DNA of 64,000 nucleotides. Source: Pseudomonas bohemica. Lineage in GTDB: Bacteria; Pseudomonadota; Gammaproteobacteria; Pseudomonadales; Pseudomonadaceae. The notes under the pieces were generated by a model that was not told the origin of the DNA, made no database searches, and saw only the letters and a program-made list of their open reading frames with translations. This document shows positions 1-8,986 of the stretch, in pieces. The stretch spans positions 62,001 through 126,000 of the forward strand of contig NZ_NKHL01000106.1 of assembly GCF_002934685.1 (NCBI RefSeq), given 5' to 3'. The translations under genes were made by a program, and so were the position numbers. Numbering within the stretch: the stretch's first letter is position 1; each line of letters opens with the position of its first letter.

Positions 1-255
1 GCGCAGCGGGCGGTCGGTTGCGCGGAGTGTCGCGACACCGGCTATCGCGGACGCGCGGGGGTGTATGAAATCATGCTGATGTCCGATGCGGTGAAAACCC
101 TGATCACTGCGGATCTGGATCTCACGGCGTTACGGCGCCAGGGCTTCAAGGACGGCATGCGCAGCCTGCGCTTGTCCGGCGCGCAGAAGGTCGCGGCGGG
201 TTTGACCACGATCGAGGAAGTGCTGCGGGTGACGCCGCAGAGTGAGCAGCGGTAG
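1..255 (+). CDS. GspE/PilB-family secretion ATPase, C-terminal end (5' cut off by window)
   Basis: Open from the first base to the TAG at 253-255. The visible 84 residues hold the second half of the tetracysteine zinc motif (CAECRDTGYRGRAGVYE, about residues 7-23), followed by the helical end TIEEVLRVTP that closes nearly all type II secretion and type IV pilus assembly ATPases. These hexameric cytoplasmic ATPases drive assembly of a pilus or pseudopilus. The nucleotide-binding motifs lie upstream of the window, so GspE and PilB cannot be told apart with certainty. The ending resembles GspE/PulE-like proteins. No partner gene follows on this strand. Confidence 0.85.
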   Translation, partial: AQRAVGCAECRDTGYRGRAGVYEIMLMSDAVKTLITADLDLTALRRQGFKDGMRSLRLSGAQKVAAGLTTIEEVLRVTPQSEQR

Positions 256-274
256 ATCACACCGCCGATCGACG

Positions 275-362
275 GTAGGAGCGCGCTTGCCCGCGATTGC
301 GTTGTGCCAGGCGATGAAATCGTTTCTGACTCACCGCAATCGCGAGCACGCGCGCGTCTACA
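275..362. repeat. REP pair, type A (GTAGGAGCGCGCTTGCCCGCG)
   Basis: A copy of GTAGGAGCGCGCTTGCCCGC is followed about 50 bases later by a degraded inverted copy ending GCGCGCGTCTAC. It lies between the convergent ends of the secretion ATPase gene and idnD, a typical place for a Pseudomonas REP doublet. The right arm is worn compared with other copies in this window. Confidence 0.75.
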
Positions 363-375
363 GGTTGTTTACCCA

Positions 376-1422
376 TTACTCCTTCACCCCAAAATCCAGG
401 ACCACTTTCATCGCCTGCTGCTTGTCCCCCGCCAACTCAAACGCCTGCACGGCTTGGTTGAACGCGATGGTGTGGGAAATAACCGGCGTGACATCGACGA
501 CTTTGCGATTGAGCAGATCCACCGCCTGCGCGAACTCCGAATGAAAGCGGAAGGTGCCGCGCAGATCGATCTCCTTGCCGACCACCAGATTCAACGGAAT
601 CGACACGTCGCCGCCCAACCCGACCGTCACCACCATGCCCCGAGGCCGCACGCAGGTCAGGCCGTCTCGCAGCGCCTGAGCGCTTCCGGATGCTTCGAAC
701 ATCACATCGAAATGACCTTTGTCTGCGGTATATCGCGCCAGTGCCTCGGGCTCGTCCTTGAGGTTGTGCGTTTCGCTGGCGCCCATGCGGCGAGCACAGG
801 CCAAGGCGCTGTCGCTGAGGTCCGTGGCGACGATTTGCAACGCACCGGCCGCCCGCAGGCTGCCGATCAGCAGATTGCCAATCGGGCCACATCCGGTGAC
901 CAACACGCGCTTGCCGAACACCCCGCCGGCGCGCTGAATCGCGTGCAACCCGACCGATAGAGGCTCGGCCAGCGCGCCCTCCGCCAACGTAGTGGCGGGC
1001 GCCAGAATATGCGCCTGGCTGCCGTCGATCACCAGGGTTTTGCGGAAGGCGCCCTGAATGTGCGGAAACGGCATTGCACTGCCGTAAAAGCGCATGTTCA
1101 GGCAATGATTGGGCAAACCTTCGTGACAGTATCTGCAGTCGCCACATGGCCGCGACGGCGAAACGGAAATACGCTGACCTACGCTAAAAGCGCTCTGTGA
1201 ATCGCCCACTTCATCGATCACCGCCGAGATTTCATGACCGAGCACCATCGGCTCTTTCAGGCGCACAGCCCCGAAACCGCCGTGCTGATAGTAATGCAGA
1301 TCAGAACCGCAGATCCCGCCTCGGGCAACCCTTACACGCAACTGGCCAGGCGTTAGCGCAAGCGCTTGCTCTTCAGCTTCTACGCGCAGGTCTTTGGGGG
1401 CATGGCAGACAATGGCTTGCAT
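376..1422 (-). CDS. idnD: L-idonate 5-dehydrogenase-like zinc alcohol dehydrogenase
   Basis: A 348-residue medium-chain zinc dehydrogenase. It is expected to oxidise L-idonate to 5-ketogluconate in the cytoplasm with NAD(P). Visible features are the catalytic zinc motif GGICGSDLHYY near residue 40, GHE, the four-cysteine structural zinc loop PCGDCRYCHEGLPNHC around 95-110, and a Rossmann motif GCGPIGNLLIG near 178. The start was placed at 1422 because GGAGAG precedes that ATG; the open frame runs further upstream without support. It lies 14 bases after the SDR gene on the same strand, which points to an idnO-idnD operon. The substrate could be another polyol or sugar acid. Confidence 0.8.
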   Translation of the reverse strand: MQAIVCHAPKDLRVEAEEQALALTPGQLRVRVARGGICGSDLHYYQHGGFGAVRLKEPMVLGHEISAVIDEVGDSQSAFSVGQRISVSPSRPCGDCRYCHEGLPNHCLNMRFYGSAMPFPHIQGAFRKTLVIDGSQAHILAPATTLAEGALAEPLSVGLHAIQRAGGVFGKRVLVTGCGPIGNLLIGSLRAAGALQIVATDLSDSALACARRMGASETHNLKDEPEALARYTADKGHFDVMFEASGSAQALRDGLTCVRPRGMVVTVGLGGDVSIPLNLVVGKEIDLRGTFRFHSEFAQAVDLLNRKVVDVTPVISHTIAFNQAVQAFELAGDKQQAMKVVLDFGVKE

Positions 1423-1436
1423 ATGAACTCTCCGGA

Positions 1437-2207
1437 TTACAACGACGCCGTGATGGCGCCATCGACGTAAAGAATGTGACCGTTGACGAAGCTTGCGGCA
1501 TCGGAAGCCAGGAACACCGCAGCCCCCGCCAGCTCCGACACTTCGCCCCAACGACGGCTCGGCGTGCGCTGCACCAGCCAGTCGCTGAACTCAGGATTGG
1601 CGACCAGCGCCGCGTTCAGCTCGGTCTTGAAGTAACCCGGCCCGATCCCGTTGACGTTCAGGCCATGCGGCCCCCAGTCGATCGCCATGCCCTTGGTCAG
1701 CATCTTCAGCGCGCCCTTGCTTGCGGCGTAGGGCGCAATGTTTGGCCTGCCCAGCTCGCTCTGTACCGAGCAAATGTTGATGATGCGCCCGCGACCACGG
1801 GGGATCATGCAGCGGGCCACGGCCTGACCGACGAAGAAGGCGCTGTCCAGGTTGGTGCTCATCAGCTCGTGCCAGTTGGCTTCAGTGAACTCGGCCAACG
1901 GCGCGCGACGTTGAATGCCGGCGTTGTTGACCAGAATTTCCAGCGGACCAATGCGGGTTTCGATGTCCTGAATCGCGGCGTTGACCGCTGCGCTGTCGGT
2001 CACGTCGAACGACTGAGTGTGGACGTCGTGGCCCTGCGCTGCCAGAGCTGCAGCGGCTGACTGCAAGGTGTCGATATTGCGCCCGTTCAGGACGACCCGC
2101 GCACCCGCCTCGGCCAGACCGCGTGCAATGGCCAGACCGATACCAGCACTTGAGCCGCTAATCAGTGCAGTTCTTCCGTCGAGCCGAAAGCTTTCCAGGA
2201 CAGCCAT
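1437..2207 (-). CDS. idnO: gluconate 5-dehydrogenase-like SDR
   Basis: A 256-residue short-chain dehydrogenase. The glycine-rich motif GSSAGIG lies near residue 20, NNAG near 100, and the catalytic Ser with YAASK near 150-165. Similarity is to gluconate 5-dehydrogenase (5-ketogluconate to gluconate) and to KduD-type enzymes. Being upstream of an idonate dehydrogenase in the same operon favours the idonate-to-gluconate route. The ATG at 2207 is preceded by AGAGGAATACAAC, a good ribosome-binding site. No idonate permease or gluconate kinase is adjacent, so the pathway is incomplete here. Confidence 0.75.
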   Translation of the reverse strand: MAVLESFRLDGRTALISGSSAGIGLAIARGLAEAGARVVLNGRNIDTLQSAAAALAAQGHDVHTQSFDVTDSAAVNAAIQDIETRIGPLEILVNNAGIQRRAPLAEFTEANWHELMSTNLDSAFFVGQAVARCMIPRGRGRIINICSVQSELGRPNIAPYAASKGALKMLTKGMAIDWGPHGLNVNGIGPGYFKTELNAALVANPEFSDWLVQRTPSRRWGEVSELAGAAVFLASDAASFVNGHILYVDGAITASL

Positions 2208-2248
2208 GTTGTATTCCTCTTGTTCGACCAATCTAGGATCATGCATTG

Positions 2249-2273
2249 TGATGAATCGCTTAAGAACTCATCA
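2249..2273. promoter_or_regulatory. palindrome between idnO and the divergent lysR gene
   Basis: TGATGA, 13 bases, then TCATCA forms an inverted repeat in the 159-base divergent gap. The position suits an operator shared by the LysR-type regulator and the dehydrogenase operon. The length and core do not match a textbook T-N11-A LysR site closely, so this is only a candidate. Confidence 0.3.
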
Positions 2274-2366
2274 TTTAGCAGTCCATACTTCAACGTCGGC
2301 TCGGTTCCGGTCCAATGGTCATTACTGATCTGCTGATCACGAAATCTGATAACCAGTGGAGCGTTC

Positions 2367-3248
2367 ATGGAACTCAAACACTTGAGGGCCTTTGTCACCC
2401 TTGCCGAGGAGCTGCATTTCGGTCGCGCAGCGCAGCGCCTGGCCATCGTGCAGCCCGCCCTGAGCATGCAGATCAAGGCGCTCGAGGACTGGCTTGGGGT
2501 TCGCCTGTTCGATCGCAATCGGCATTCGGTAACGCTCACGGAGGTGGGTCGGCTGTTTCTCGACCAAGCACGTGCCACATTGCACCAGGCACAGCGCTCG
2601 GCTGATGTGGCGCGGAGCCTGGGGCGTGGGGAAACCGGCCGAATCCGTCTGGGATTTGTGTCATCGGTGCTGCCGGAATTACTGCCAACGCTGATCCGGC
2701 AGGCGCATCAGCTTTATCCCGGCATTGAGCTCGAGCTCAAGGACATGCCGGGGCCGGATCAGGTGCTGGCCCTTAAAAGCGGACAGCTGGATTTTGGCTT
2801 GATGCGCCTGCCCGCTCCTCATGCCGGGGTGCAGACTCAGGTCGTGCTGCATGAATCGATCATCGTCGCGTTGCCCGCTGACCACCCGTTGGCCGCGCTG
2901 CCGATGATCCAGGTGCAAGCCTTGTCGCACCAGCCTGTGCTGATGCTCGCCCGACGTTATGCAGCGGGGTTTCATGACGGGCTGCTGCGGGCGATTGCCG
3001 ATCAGGGCGGCAAGCTCGATGTGGCGGATGAACTGGGCGAGTTCACCACCATGCTGGCGCTGGTTTCGGCGGGGCTGGGCATCGGCCTGCTGCCCCACCA
3101 CGCGGGCCGCGCGCTGCCGCCTAACGTGGTGTCGCGCCCGCTGCAGCTCGGGGATTACCGCGCCGTCACTGGCTTGGCCTGGACCTCGCTGGACACGGCG
3201 GTGAAGACCACGATCTTCAACCTCATGCGCGAGCTATTCTTCGGCTGA
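2367..3248 (+). CDS. LysR-family transcriptional regulator
   Basis: A 293-residue LysR-type regulator. The winged HTH is at residues 1-60 ([20 protein letters not shown], then [13 protein letters not shown]), and the effector-binding domain follows from about residue 90 ([20 protein letters not shown]). The ATG at 2367 has GGAG six bases upstream. It is divergent from the idnO-idnD pair, the usual arrangement of a LysR activator and its target, so it probably controls sugar-acid use. The HTH and first part of the effector domain resemble regulators of the BenM/CatM type, but the inducer cannot be read from sequence. Confidence 0.88.
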   Translation: MELKHLRAFVTLAEELHFGRAAQRLAIVQPALSMQIKALEDWLGVRLFDRNRHSVTLTEVGRLFLDQARATLHQAQRSADVARSLGRGETGRIRLGFVSSVLPELLPTLIRQAHQLYPGIELELKDMPGPDQVLALKSGQLDFGLMRLPAPHAGVQTQVVLHESIIVALPADHPLAALPMIQVQALSHQPVLMLARRYAAGFHDGLLRAIADQGGKLDVADELGEFTTMLALVSAGLGIGLLPHHAGRALPPNVVSRPLQLGDYRAVTGLAWTSLDTAVKTTIFNLMRELFFG

Positions 3249-3334
3249 TACAAGAAATATTTCCAGAGCGGAGTGCGGGACCGTACTCCTCGCCGACTCA
3301 TCTACTCATCAATCGCAATCAACAGGGACAGGTT

Positions 3335-4288
3335 ATGCAAATCGGTAGTGTGGTTTTACTGTTCGTCGCGCTGGCCATCGCCATCGTGTTCATGGGCTTC
3401 AAGGTCGTGCCCCAGGGTTATCAATGGACCGTCGAGCGCTTCGGGCGGTACACCAACACCCTCAAGCCGGGCCTGAACATCATCGTGCCGGTGGTGGACC
3501 GCATCGGGCACAAGATCAACATGATGGAAACCGTGCTGGATATTCCGCCGCAGGAAGTCATCACCTCCGACAATGCCACGGTGCAGATCGACGCGGTCTG
3601 TTTCTATCAGGTAGTCAATTGCGCCCAGGCCGCCTACGAGGTAAACAACCTGCAGCACGCTATCCGTAACTTGCTGCAGACCAATATCCGTACCGTGCTC
3701 GGCTCCATGGAACTGGACGCCATGCTCAGCCAGCGCGACGGCATCAACGAACGCTTGCTGCGCATTGTCGACGAAGCCACGGCGCCTTGGGGCATCAAGA
3801 TCACGCGCATCGAGATCAAGGACATCAGTCCGCCCGCCGACCTGATGGCGGCCATGTCCGGGCAGATGAAAGCCGAGCGGATCAAACGCGCCCAGATTCT
3901 TGAAGCAGAGGGGCTGCGAGCGTCGGCCATTCTCACCGCCGAAGGCAAGAAACAGGCGCAGATTCTCGAAGCGGAAGGCGAACGCCAGGCTGCATTTCTG
4001 GAGTCCGAAGCACGTGAGCGCCAGGCCGAAGCCGAGGCCCGCGCGACCCAGGTGGTGTCCGAAGCGATCGCTGCCGGTGATGTACAGGCCATCAACTATT
4101 TCGTCGCGCAAAAGTACATCGATGCAGTCGGCAAACTGGCGTCAGCCAACAACAGCAAGGTCATCCTGATGCCGCTGGAGGCCAGCCAGATGATCGGTGC
4201 CATCGGCGGCATCGGCGAGATCGTCAAGGCGACTTTCGACAAGGGGAGTCTCGACAAGAGCAGGCCCGACACCGGCAAGCGAGTCTGA
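3335..4288 (+). CDS. SPFH/band 7 membrane protein, stomatin/QmcA-like
   Basis: A 317-residue protein with one N-terminal membrane helix (residues 3-22), an SPFH/band 7 domain from about 25 to 190, and an Ala/Glu-rich coiled coil ([20 protein letters not shown]) typical of stomatin-like oligomers. Such proteins form large inner-membrane assemblies tied to membrane-protein quality control and membrane microdomains. The start at 3335 gives the hydrophobic N-terminus directly after AGGGACAGG. The NfeD-like gene follows after three bases, the conserved stomatin-NfeD operon. E. coli has the equivalent pair qmcA-ybbK. Confidence 0.92.
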   Translation: MQIGSVVLLFVALAIAIVFMGFKVVPQGYQWTVERFGRYTNTLKPGLNIIVPVVDRIGHKINMMETVLDIPPQEVITSDNATVQIDAVCFYQVVNCAQAAYEVNNLQHAIRNLLQTNIRTVLGSMELDAMLSQRDGINERLLRIVDEATAPWGIKITRIEIKDISPPADLMAAMSGQMKAERIKRAQILEAEGLRASAILTAEGKKQAQILEAEGERQAAFLESEARERQAEAEARATQVVSEAIAAGDVQAINYFVAQKYIDAVGKLASANNSKVILMPLEASQMIGAIGGIGEIVKATFDKGSLDKSRPDTGKRV

Positions 4289-4291
4289 GCC

Positions 4292-4738
4292 ATGTGGGAA
4301 TACCTGCAAGATCTGTCGTTCTGGGACTGGCTGGGGCTCGGCACAGTGCTGCTGATTCTGGAAGTCTTTGGTGCAGGCGGTTATCTGCTGTGGATCGGCG
4401 TGGCGGCTGCGGGGGTTGGCATTCTCACGTACATCATCCCGGCGATGAGCTGGGAGGTGCAGTTCCTGCTGTTTGCCGTGCTTTCGGTGCTCACGGCGCT
4501 GTATTGGTGGCGACGCCAGCGCAGTGTGCTGCGCAAGTCCGACCAGCCGGGCCTCAACATGCGTGGCTCGGAGCTGATTGGCAGGACGTTCGTCGTGCAT
4601 GACGCCATCGTCAGCGGCCGCGGCAAGATCAAGGTGGGTGATGGCGTGTGGATGGTCGTAGGGCCTGATACTCCGGCCGGGGATCAGGTGAGAGTGATCG
4701 CGCAGGAGGGCGCGATTTTGAAGGTTGAGGTGGTGTGA
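4292..4738 (+). CDS. NfeD-family inner-membrane partner of the stomatin-like protein
   Basis: A 148-residue protein. Hydrophobic segments fill residues 10-75 (two or three membrane helices), followed by a soluble OB-fold from about residue 90 (GSELIGRTFVVHDAIVSGRG). This is the short NfeD1b class without the N-terminal ClpP-like protease domain. It is translated right after the SPFH gene and is expected to bind it. The end LKVEVV matches the family's usual final beta strand. Confidence 0.88.
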   Translation: MWEYLQDLSFWDWLGLGTVLLILEVFGAGGYLLWIGVAAAGVGILTYIIPAMSWEVQFLLFAVLSVLTALYWWRRQRSVLRKSDQPGLNMRGSELIGRTFVVHDAIVSGRGKIKVGDGVWMVVGPDTPAGDQVRVIAQEGAILKVEVV

Positions 4739-4959
4739 TCACCAACGGTGACGCGGATCGGGAACGTTCCGCGGTGGCGCTACAAACTCGGTCGCAGCAT
4801 GGCTTGCCAGCGGTGACGTCCTTCAGATCGCTACCGCCGCCAAGCCGTGTTGCGGATGTGCCTTGCGAAGCCCACAGGGCTTCAGCTCGAGATATGGAAC
4901 TAGATCACGGCCGGGCGTATCAAACCGTTTCAGAACAACCAAAGTCGGAGTGCCCTGCC

Positions 4960-5277
4960 ATGCGTCTAAAACTTGCTGTAGCCACGTTAGCTCTGCTTTC
5001 CCTGCCGGTCGGTTCAGCAATGGCTGACGGCTTCCTGCGCGACGTTCTTTCGTCCGGCGCAACCACGGGTTCGACCTACCTCACTTTCCGGCATCACAAA
5101 CTGATCGTTGCAGCGCAGGACGATGCAGGTAGCTTCGTTGCCAGCAACGGCGTCATTCGCGGCCCGTATCTGGAAGCGGCCATGAATCAGCTTCGTCAGG
5201 ACAACCCAGGCTTGAACGCTTCGGACATGGATCTGGCCAACGCAATTCTCGCAAAAAATCTCGTTGCCGAGCAGTAA
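4960..5277 (+). CDS. DUF2388 family small secreted protein
   Basis: A 105-residue protein with a clean signal peptide (MRLKLAVATLALLSLPVGSAMA, residues 1-22) and a mature region containing SSGATTGSTYLT, then DDAGSFVASNGVIRGPYLEAA. This is the Pseudomonas-enriched DUF2388 family of periplasmic proteins of unknown function. The start at 4960 was chosen because GGAG precedes it and the signal peptide begins there; the frame stays open 225 bases upstream without protein-like content. The 220-base gap before it shows no other gene. Confidence 0.85.
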   Translation: MRLKLAVATLALLSLPVGSAMADGFLRDVLSSGATTGSTYLTFRHHKLIVAAQDDAGSFVASNGVIRGPYLEAAMNQLRQDNPGLNASDMDLANAILAKNLVAEQ

Positions 5278-5284
5278 CACCCTC

Positions 5285-5367
5285 TAGGAGCGAGTTTGCC
5301 CGCGATGGCGATTCATCCGTCACCATCGCGGTTAGATCCAACGCTATCGCGGGCAAGCGCTCCTACA
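5285..5367. repeat. REP pair, type A
   Basis: TAGGAGCGAGTTTGCCCGCGATGG and the inverted copy TATCGCGGGCAAGCGCTCCTA enclose a short spacer with a second small palindrome (CCATCGCGG). It sits between the convergent DUF2388 and gcvH genes and could act as a bidirectional 3'-end stabiliser. Confidence 0.85.
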
Positions 5368-5384
5368 AGCGTTGCGTCACCTGC

Positions 5385-5768
5385 TTATTCGCCTATCGCA
5401 GCCTTGTAGCCAGCAGCATCCAGCAGACTGGCCAGATCGCCATCAGCATTGCTCGCCTTGACCTTGAAGATCCACGACTCGTAAGGCTTGTTGTTCAGCG
5501 CTTCAGGCGCATCGCCCAGTGCTTCGTTCACCTCGACAACCTCACCGGCCACCGGGGAGTAGATGTCGGAGGCAGCCTTTACTGACTCGACCACGCCCGC
5601 TGCATCACCGGCCGCGAACACTTTGCCGATTTCAGGCAACTCGACGAATACCACATCGCCCAGCGCTTCCTGCGCATGATCGGAAATACCGACAACGATC
5701 AGATCGCCATCTTTCTTCGCCCACTCGTGGCTTTCGGCAAAACGCAGTTCGGCGGGAATGTCGCTCAT
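5385..5768 (-). CDS. gcvH: glycine cleavage system H protein
   Basis: A 127-residue lipoyl carrier that shuttles the methylamine group from the P protein to the T protein. The lipoyl lysine is K64 in [12 protein letters not shown], the family signature, and the length is normal. The ATG at 5768 has AGAGGATAAAAAT upstream. It is co-directional with and 54 bases downstream of gcvT. No gcvP or lpd lies nearby in the window, so the other glycine cleavage subunits must be encoded elsewhere. Confidence 0.96.
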   Translation of the reverse strand: MSDIPAELRFAESHEWAKKDGDLIVVGISDHAQEALGDVVFVELPEIGKVFAAGDAAGVVESVKAASDIYSPVAGEVVEVNEALGDAPEALNNKPYESWIFKVKASNADGDLASLLDAAGYKAAIGE

Positions 5769-5822
5769 AATTTTTATCCTCTCTACTTCATCAGGTCAGC
5801 GGAAAAACCCGCCAGGGAGTTA

Positions 5823-6905
5823 TTAAATCAGGGCCTTGCCGTGACGCACGAACGTCGGCTGAACCACTCGAACCGGGTACCACTTGCCGCGGATTTCGAC
5901 TTCGGCACGGTCGGCCGTCGCGATCGGAACACGCGCCAGGGCAATCGACTTGCTTAGCGTAGGAGAGAAACTACCACTGGTGATCTCTCCTTCGCCAACT
6001 TCCGCTATTCGGACGACCTGATGTGCACGCAAAACCCCGCGCTCCTCAAGGACAAGCCCTACAAGCTTCGAGTTGACGCCTCTTGACCGCTCCGCCTCCA
6101 GCGCAGCACGGCCGATGAAATCGCGCTCTTGCGGCGCCCATGCGATGGTCCAGCCCATGTTGGAGATCAACGGTGAAACCTGCTCGTCGATTTCCTGCCC
6201 GAACAAGTTCATGCCTGCCTCCAGACGCAGCGTATCGCGCGCACCCAGGCCAATCGGCGAGATGCCGGCACCCACCATGTCGTTGAAGAAGCTGCAGGCC
6301 TGATCGCTCGGCAGGATAATTTCCAGCCCGTCTTCACCGGTATAGCCGGTGCGGGCAATGAACCAGTCGCCTTCCTGCTGTCCTTCGAAGGCTCGCAAAG
6401 TGTGGATAAGTTCGGCGCGGGCCTGGGTCACGAGTTCAGCGATTTTCTGGCGGGCGTGTGGCCCCTGGATGGCCAGCATGGCCAACTCGGAGCGGTGAGT
6501 CAGCTGCACGTCGAAGCCGGAAAGGTGGGCGTTCATCCAGGCCAGGTCCTTGGCGCCTGTGGCCGCGTTGACCACCAGTCGATAACCCTCGTCGGTGAGG
6601 TAGACGATCATGTCGTCGACGATCCCGCCCTGGGCGTCGAGCATCGCGCTGTAAAGCGCACGCCCGGTTTGCTGCAGCCTGCCGACGTCGTTCGCCAGCA
6701 GATATTGCAACCAGGGCTTGGCCTGGCTGCCTGAAACGTCGAGCACATGCATGTGCGACACGTCGAAAATTCCACAGTCGCGGCGCACCTGATGATGCTC
6801 TTCGACCTGTGATCCGTAGTGCAACGGCATATCCCAACCACCAAAATCGACCAGCTTCGCGCCGAGCGCGAGGTGCAAGTCAAAGAGCGGCGTACGCTGT
6901 CCCAT
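5823..6905 (-). CDS. gcvT: glycine cleavage system aminomethyltransferase (T protein)
   Basis: A 360-residue folate-dependent aminomethyltransferase. It takes the aminomethyl group from the H protein and forms 5,10-methylene-THF and ammonia. N-terminal QRTPLFDLHLALGAKLVDF and the central IGLGARDTLRLEAGMNLFGQ are family hallmarks. The frame is open 34 codons upstream, but the family begins at the Met at 6905, which has AAGGAGAAACCC before it. It is transcribed with gcvH. A 330-base untranslated stretch separates it from the iron permease gene. Confidence 0.95.
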   Translation of the reverse strand: MGQRTPLFDLHLALGAKLVDFGGWDMPLHYGSQVEEHHQVRRDCGIFDVSHMHVLDVSGSQAKPWLQYLLANDVGRLQQTGRALYSAMLDAQGGIVDDMIVYLTDEGYRLVVNAATGAKDLAWMNAHLSGFDVQLTHRSELAMLAIQGPHARQKIAELVTQARAELIHTLRAFEGQQEGDWFIARTGYTGEDGLEIILPSDQACSFFNDMVGAGISPIGLGARDTLRLEAGMNLFGQEIDEQVSPLISNMGWTIAWAPQERDFIGRAALEAERSRGVNSKLVGLVLEERGVLRAHQVVRIAEVGEGEITSGSFSPTLSKSIALARVPIATADRAEVEIRGKWYPVRVVQPTFVRHGKALI

Positions 6906-6986
6906 GGGTTTCTCCTTCCGGGCCAGGAATGTGAAAACTACTGCGGGCTGGGCACCTTCGGCGTTACGCACGTATTGCTGCGTTAG

Positions 6987-7054
6987 AAACAGGCGAAAAA
7001 TGCTCATTTAGAACACCTGGAGTCGAACGCGCCCCCGGCGCTTTTCGCCTGTTT
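6987..7054. repeat. perfect 13-base inverted repeat in the gcvT leader
   Basis: AAACAGGCGAAAA at 6987-6999 is mirrored exactly by TTTTCGCCTGTTT at 7042-7054 with a 42-base spacer containing GCGCCCCCGGCGC. It lies in the 330-base gap 6906-7235 upstream of gcvT. The stem is stable in RNA of either strand and is not a glycine riboswitch or an intrinsic terminator by sequence. It may be a short repeated element or a leader control structure. I see no convincing gene in the rest of this gap. Confidence 0.7.
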
Positions 7055-7235
7055 TGCCTTGTATTACCTTCGCTCGCTACGTTTTCATACCCCTGGGGCG
7101 TGGCGAAGACGTGATCGTCAAAAACAACGGCAAATCCTCCGTAACTTGGGGTCTGGAACCTTTGTAATTTGCAGAATTGTCTGACAGACCGCGTCGATTG
7201 CGGCGCATTGTAGCCGCAAGGTTGTGACCCCGCAC

Positions 7236-8852
7236 CTAGCCGATCGGTCTGGCCGAGCGTCTGATCAGGCCAATTACCGGTAGCAAACCGACCATCACCA
7301 GCGTCAGCGCTGGTAAAGCGGCTCTCGCCCACTCACCTTCGCTGGTCATTTCGAAGATGCGCACGGCGAGCGTGTCCCAGCCAAACGGGCGCATCAGCAA
7401 GGTGGCGGGCATTTCCTTGAGCACATCGACAAACACAAGCAACGCTGCGCTCAAGGTGCCGGGGATCAATAGCGGCAAATAAATCTTGAAAAACAAACGT
7501 GGCCCACTGACACCCAGACTGCGTGCCGCCTCGGGCAATGACGGGCGAATTCGCGACAGGCTGTTCTCCAATGGCCCGTAGGCAACGGCGATGAAGCGCA
7601 CCAGATAGGCCAGCACCAGCGCGGCCAGGCTCCCAAGCAACAACGGTTTGCCCGCGCCGCCGAGCCAGCTGGACAACGGCACCACCAGCTCACGATCCAG
7701 ATAACTGAACGCCAGCATGATCGACACCGCCAGCACAGAACCCGGCAGCGCATAGCCGATATTGGCCAGGTTCACACCCGACCGGATGGCGCGGGTGGGC
7801 GCAAGAAGACGGGCGAACACCAGAATCATCGCCACGCCGACCGTAACCAACGCCGCGATGCCCCCCAGATACAAGGTATGCAGAATGAGGCCCGTATAGC
7901 GATCATCCAGATCGAATCGCCCGCGTTGCCAGACCCAGACGATCAGTTGCAGCATCGGCACCACGAATGCACAGGCAAAGACCAGCCCGCACGCGGTACT
8001 GGCCGCAATCGCCTTGAGTCCGCCCAGGTGATACAGCGCTTTGGCCCGCGGCCGCTCGTTGCTCGCACGACTGGCACCCCGGGCACGACGCTCGCCGTAC
8101 AGCACCAGCATGACTGCCAACAGCAGCAGGCTGGCCAGCTGGGCTGCGCTCGACAGACTGAAGAAGCCGTACCACGTCTTGTAGATAGCGGTAGTGAAAG
8201 TATCGAAGTTGAAGACTGCAACAGCGCCGAAATCGGCCAGGGTTTCCATCAAAGCGAGTGCGACGCCAGCACCAATCGCAGGCCTGGCCATCGGCAGCGC
8301 GACCCGCCAGAACGCCTGCCACGGCGACTGCCCGAGAATCCGCGCGGCTTCCATCAAGCCTTTGCCCTGAGCGAGAAAAGCGGTGCGCGCCAGCAGGTAA
8401 ACGTAGGGATAGAACACCAGCACCAGAACGATGATCACTCCGCCAGTCGAGCGCACCCGGGGAAAGCGGATGCCACTGCCAAACCACTCCCGCATGAGAG
8501 TTTGCAAGGGGCCGGCGAAATCAAGCAGGCCGACGAAGACGAAGGCCAGGACATAGGCAGGAATGGCGAACGGCAGCATCAGCGCCCAGTCGAGCCAGCG
8601 CCTGCCGGGGAACTCACACAAGGCCGTGAGCCAGGCAAGGCTCACGCCCAGCAGCGTCACCCCGATACCGACGCCGATCGCCAGCGTAAGGGTGTTGCCC
8701 AGCAAGCGGGGCATCTGGGTTTCCCAGAGGTGCGACCAGATTTCGTGGTCGATGGTTTGCCAGGACAGCAGCAGGACGCTCAGGGGCAGGAGCACCAATG
8801 CCACGATGGTGAAGACCAGGGGATACCAGCGGCGCTGGGCAGGATGGGCCAA
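7236..8852 (-). CDS. fbpB: Fe(III) ABC transporter permease (FbpB/SfuB family)
   Basis: A 538-residue inner-membrane permease built from two fused halves, each with about six helices and an EAA-type loop contacting the ATPase (around EAARILGQSPWQAFWRVALP in half 1 and EAARSLGVSGPRLFFKIYLP in half 2). This duplicated form is usual for ferric-ion importers of the Fbp/Sfu/Hit type. It follows the binding-protein gene on the same strand with a REP element between. No ATPase gene follows, so the FbpC partner must be elsewhere in the genome. Confidence 0.9.
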   Translation of the reverse strand: MAHPAQRRWYPLVFTIVALVLLPLSVLLLSWQTIDHEIWSHLWETQMPRLLGNTLTLAIGVGIGVTLLGVSLAWLTALCEFPGRRWLDWALMLPFAIPAYVLAFVFVGLLDFAGPLQTLMREWFGSGIRFPRVRSTGGVIIVLVLVFYPYVYLLARTAFLAQGKGLMEAARILGQSPWQAFWRVALPMARPAIGAGVALALMETLADFGAVAVFNFDTFTTAIYKTWYGFFSLSSAAQLASLLLLAVMLVLYGERRARGASRASNERPRAKALYHLGGLKAIAASTACGLVFACAFVVPMLQLIVWVWQRGRFDLDDRYTGLILHTLYLGGIAALVTVGVAMILVFARLLAPTRAIRSGVNLANIGYALPGSVLAVSIMLAFSYLDRELVVPLSSWLGGAGKPLLLGSLAALVLAYLVRFIAVAYGPLENSLSRIRPSLPEAARSLGVSGPRLFFKIYLPLLIPGTLSAALLVFVDVLKEMPATLLMRPFGWDTLAVRIFEMTSEGEWARAALPALTLVMVGLLPVIGLIRRSARPIG

Positions 8853-8880
8853 GTGGGATTCTCAAATGTCGGTGGCTTCA

Positions 8881-8966
8881 GTAGGAGCGCGCTTGCCCGC
8901 GATGCGGTGTATCAGATACGAATTCGCTATCTGGCTACCGCAACCGCGGGCAAGCGCGCGCCTACA
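8881..8966. repeat. REP pair, type A, inside the iron-transporter operon
   Basis: GTAGGAGCGCGCTTGCCCGCG and its inverse CCGCGGGCAAGCGCGCGCCTAC flank about 40 bases. It lies between the stop of fbpA and the start of fbpB, where REP RNA hairpins often protect the upstream message and favour the binding protein over the permease. Confidence 0.85.
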
Positions 8967-8986
8967 GACAGGCGGCGTGTTTTAGA

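Noticed and set aside
6906..7235. Glycine riboswitch upstream of gcvT
   Set aside because: The paired aptamer signatures expected for a glycine riboswitch are not visible; only the long inverted repeat is.
6964..7332. A 122-residue frame upstream of gcvT
   Set aside because: It overlaps the start of the gap and the end of the permease gene, has no ribosome-binding site, and its content follows the palindrome rather than protein-like composition.
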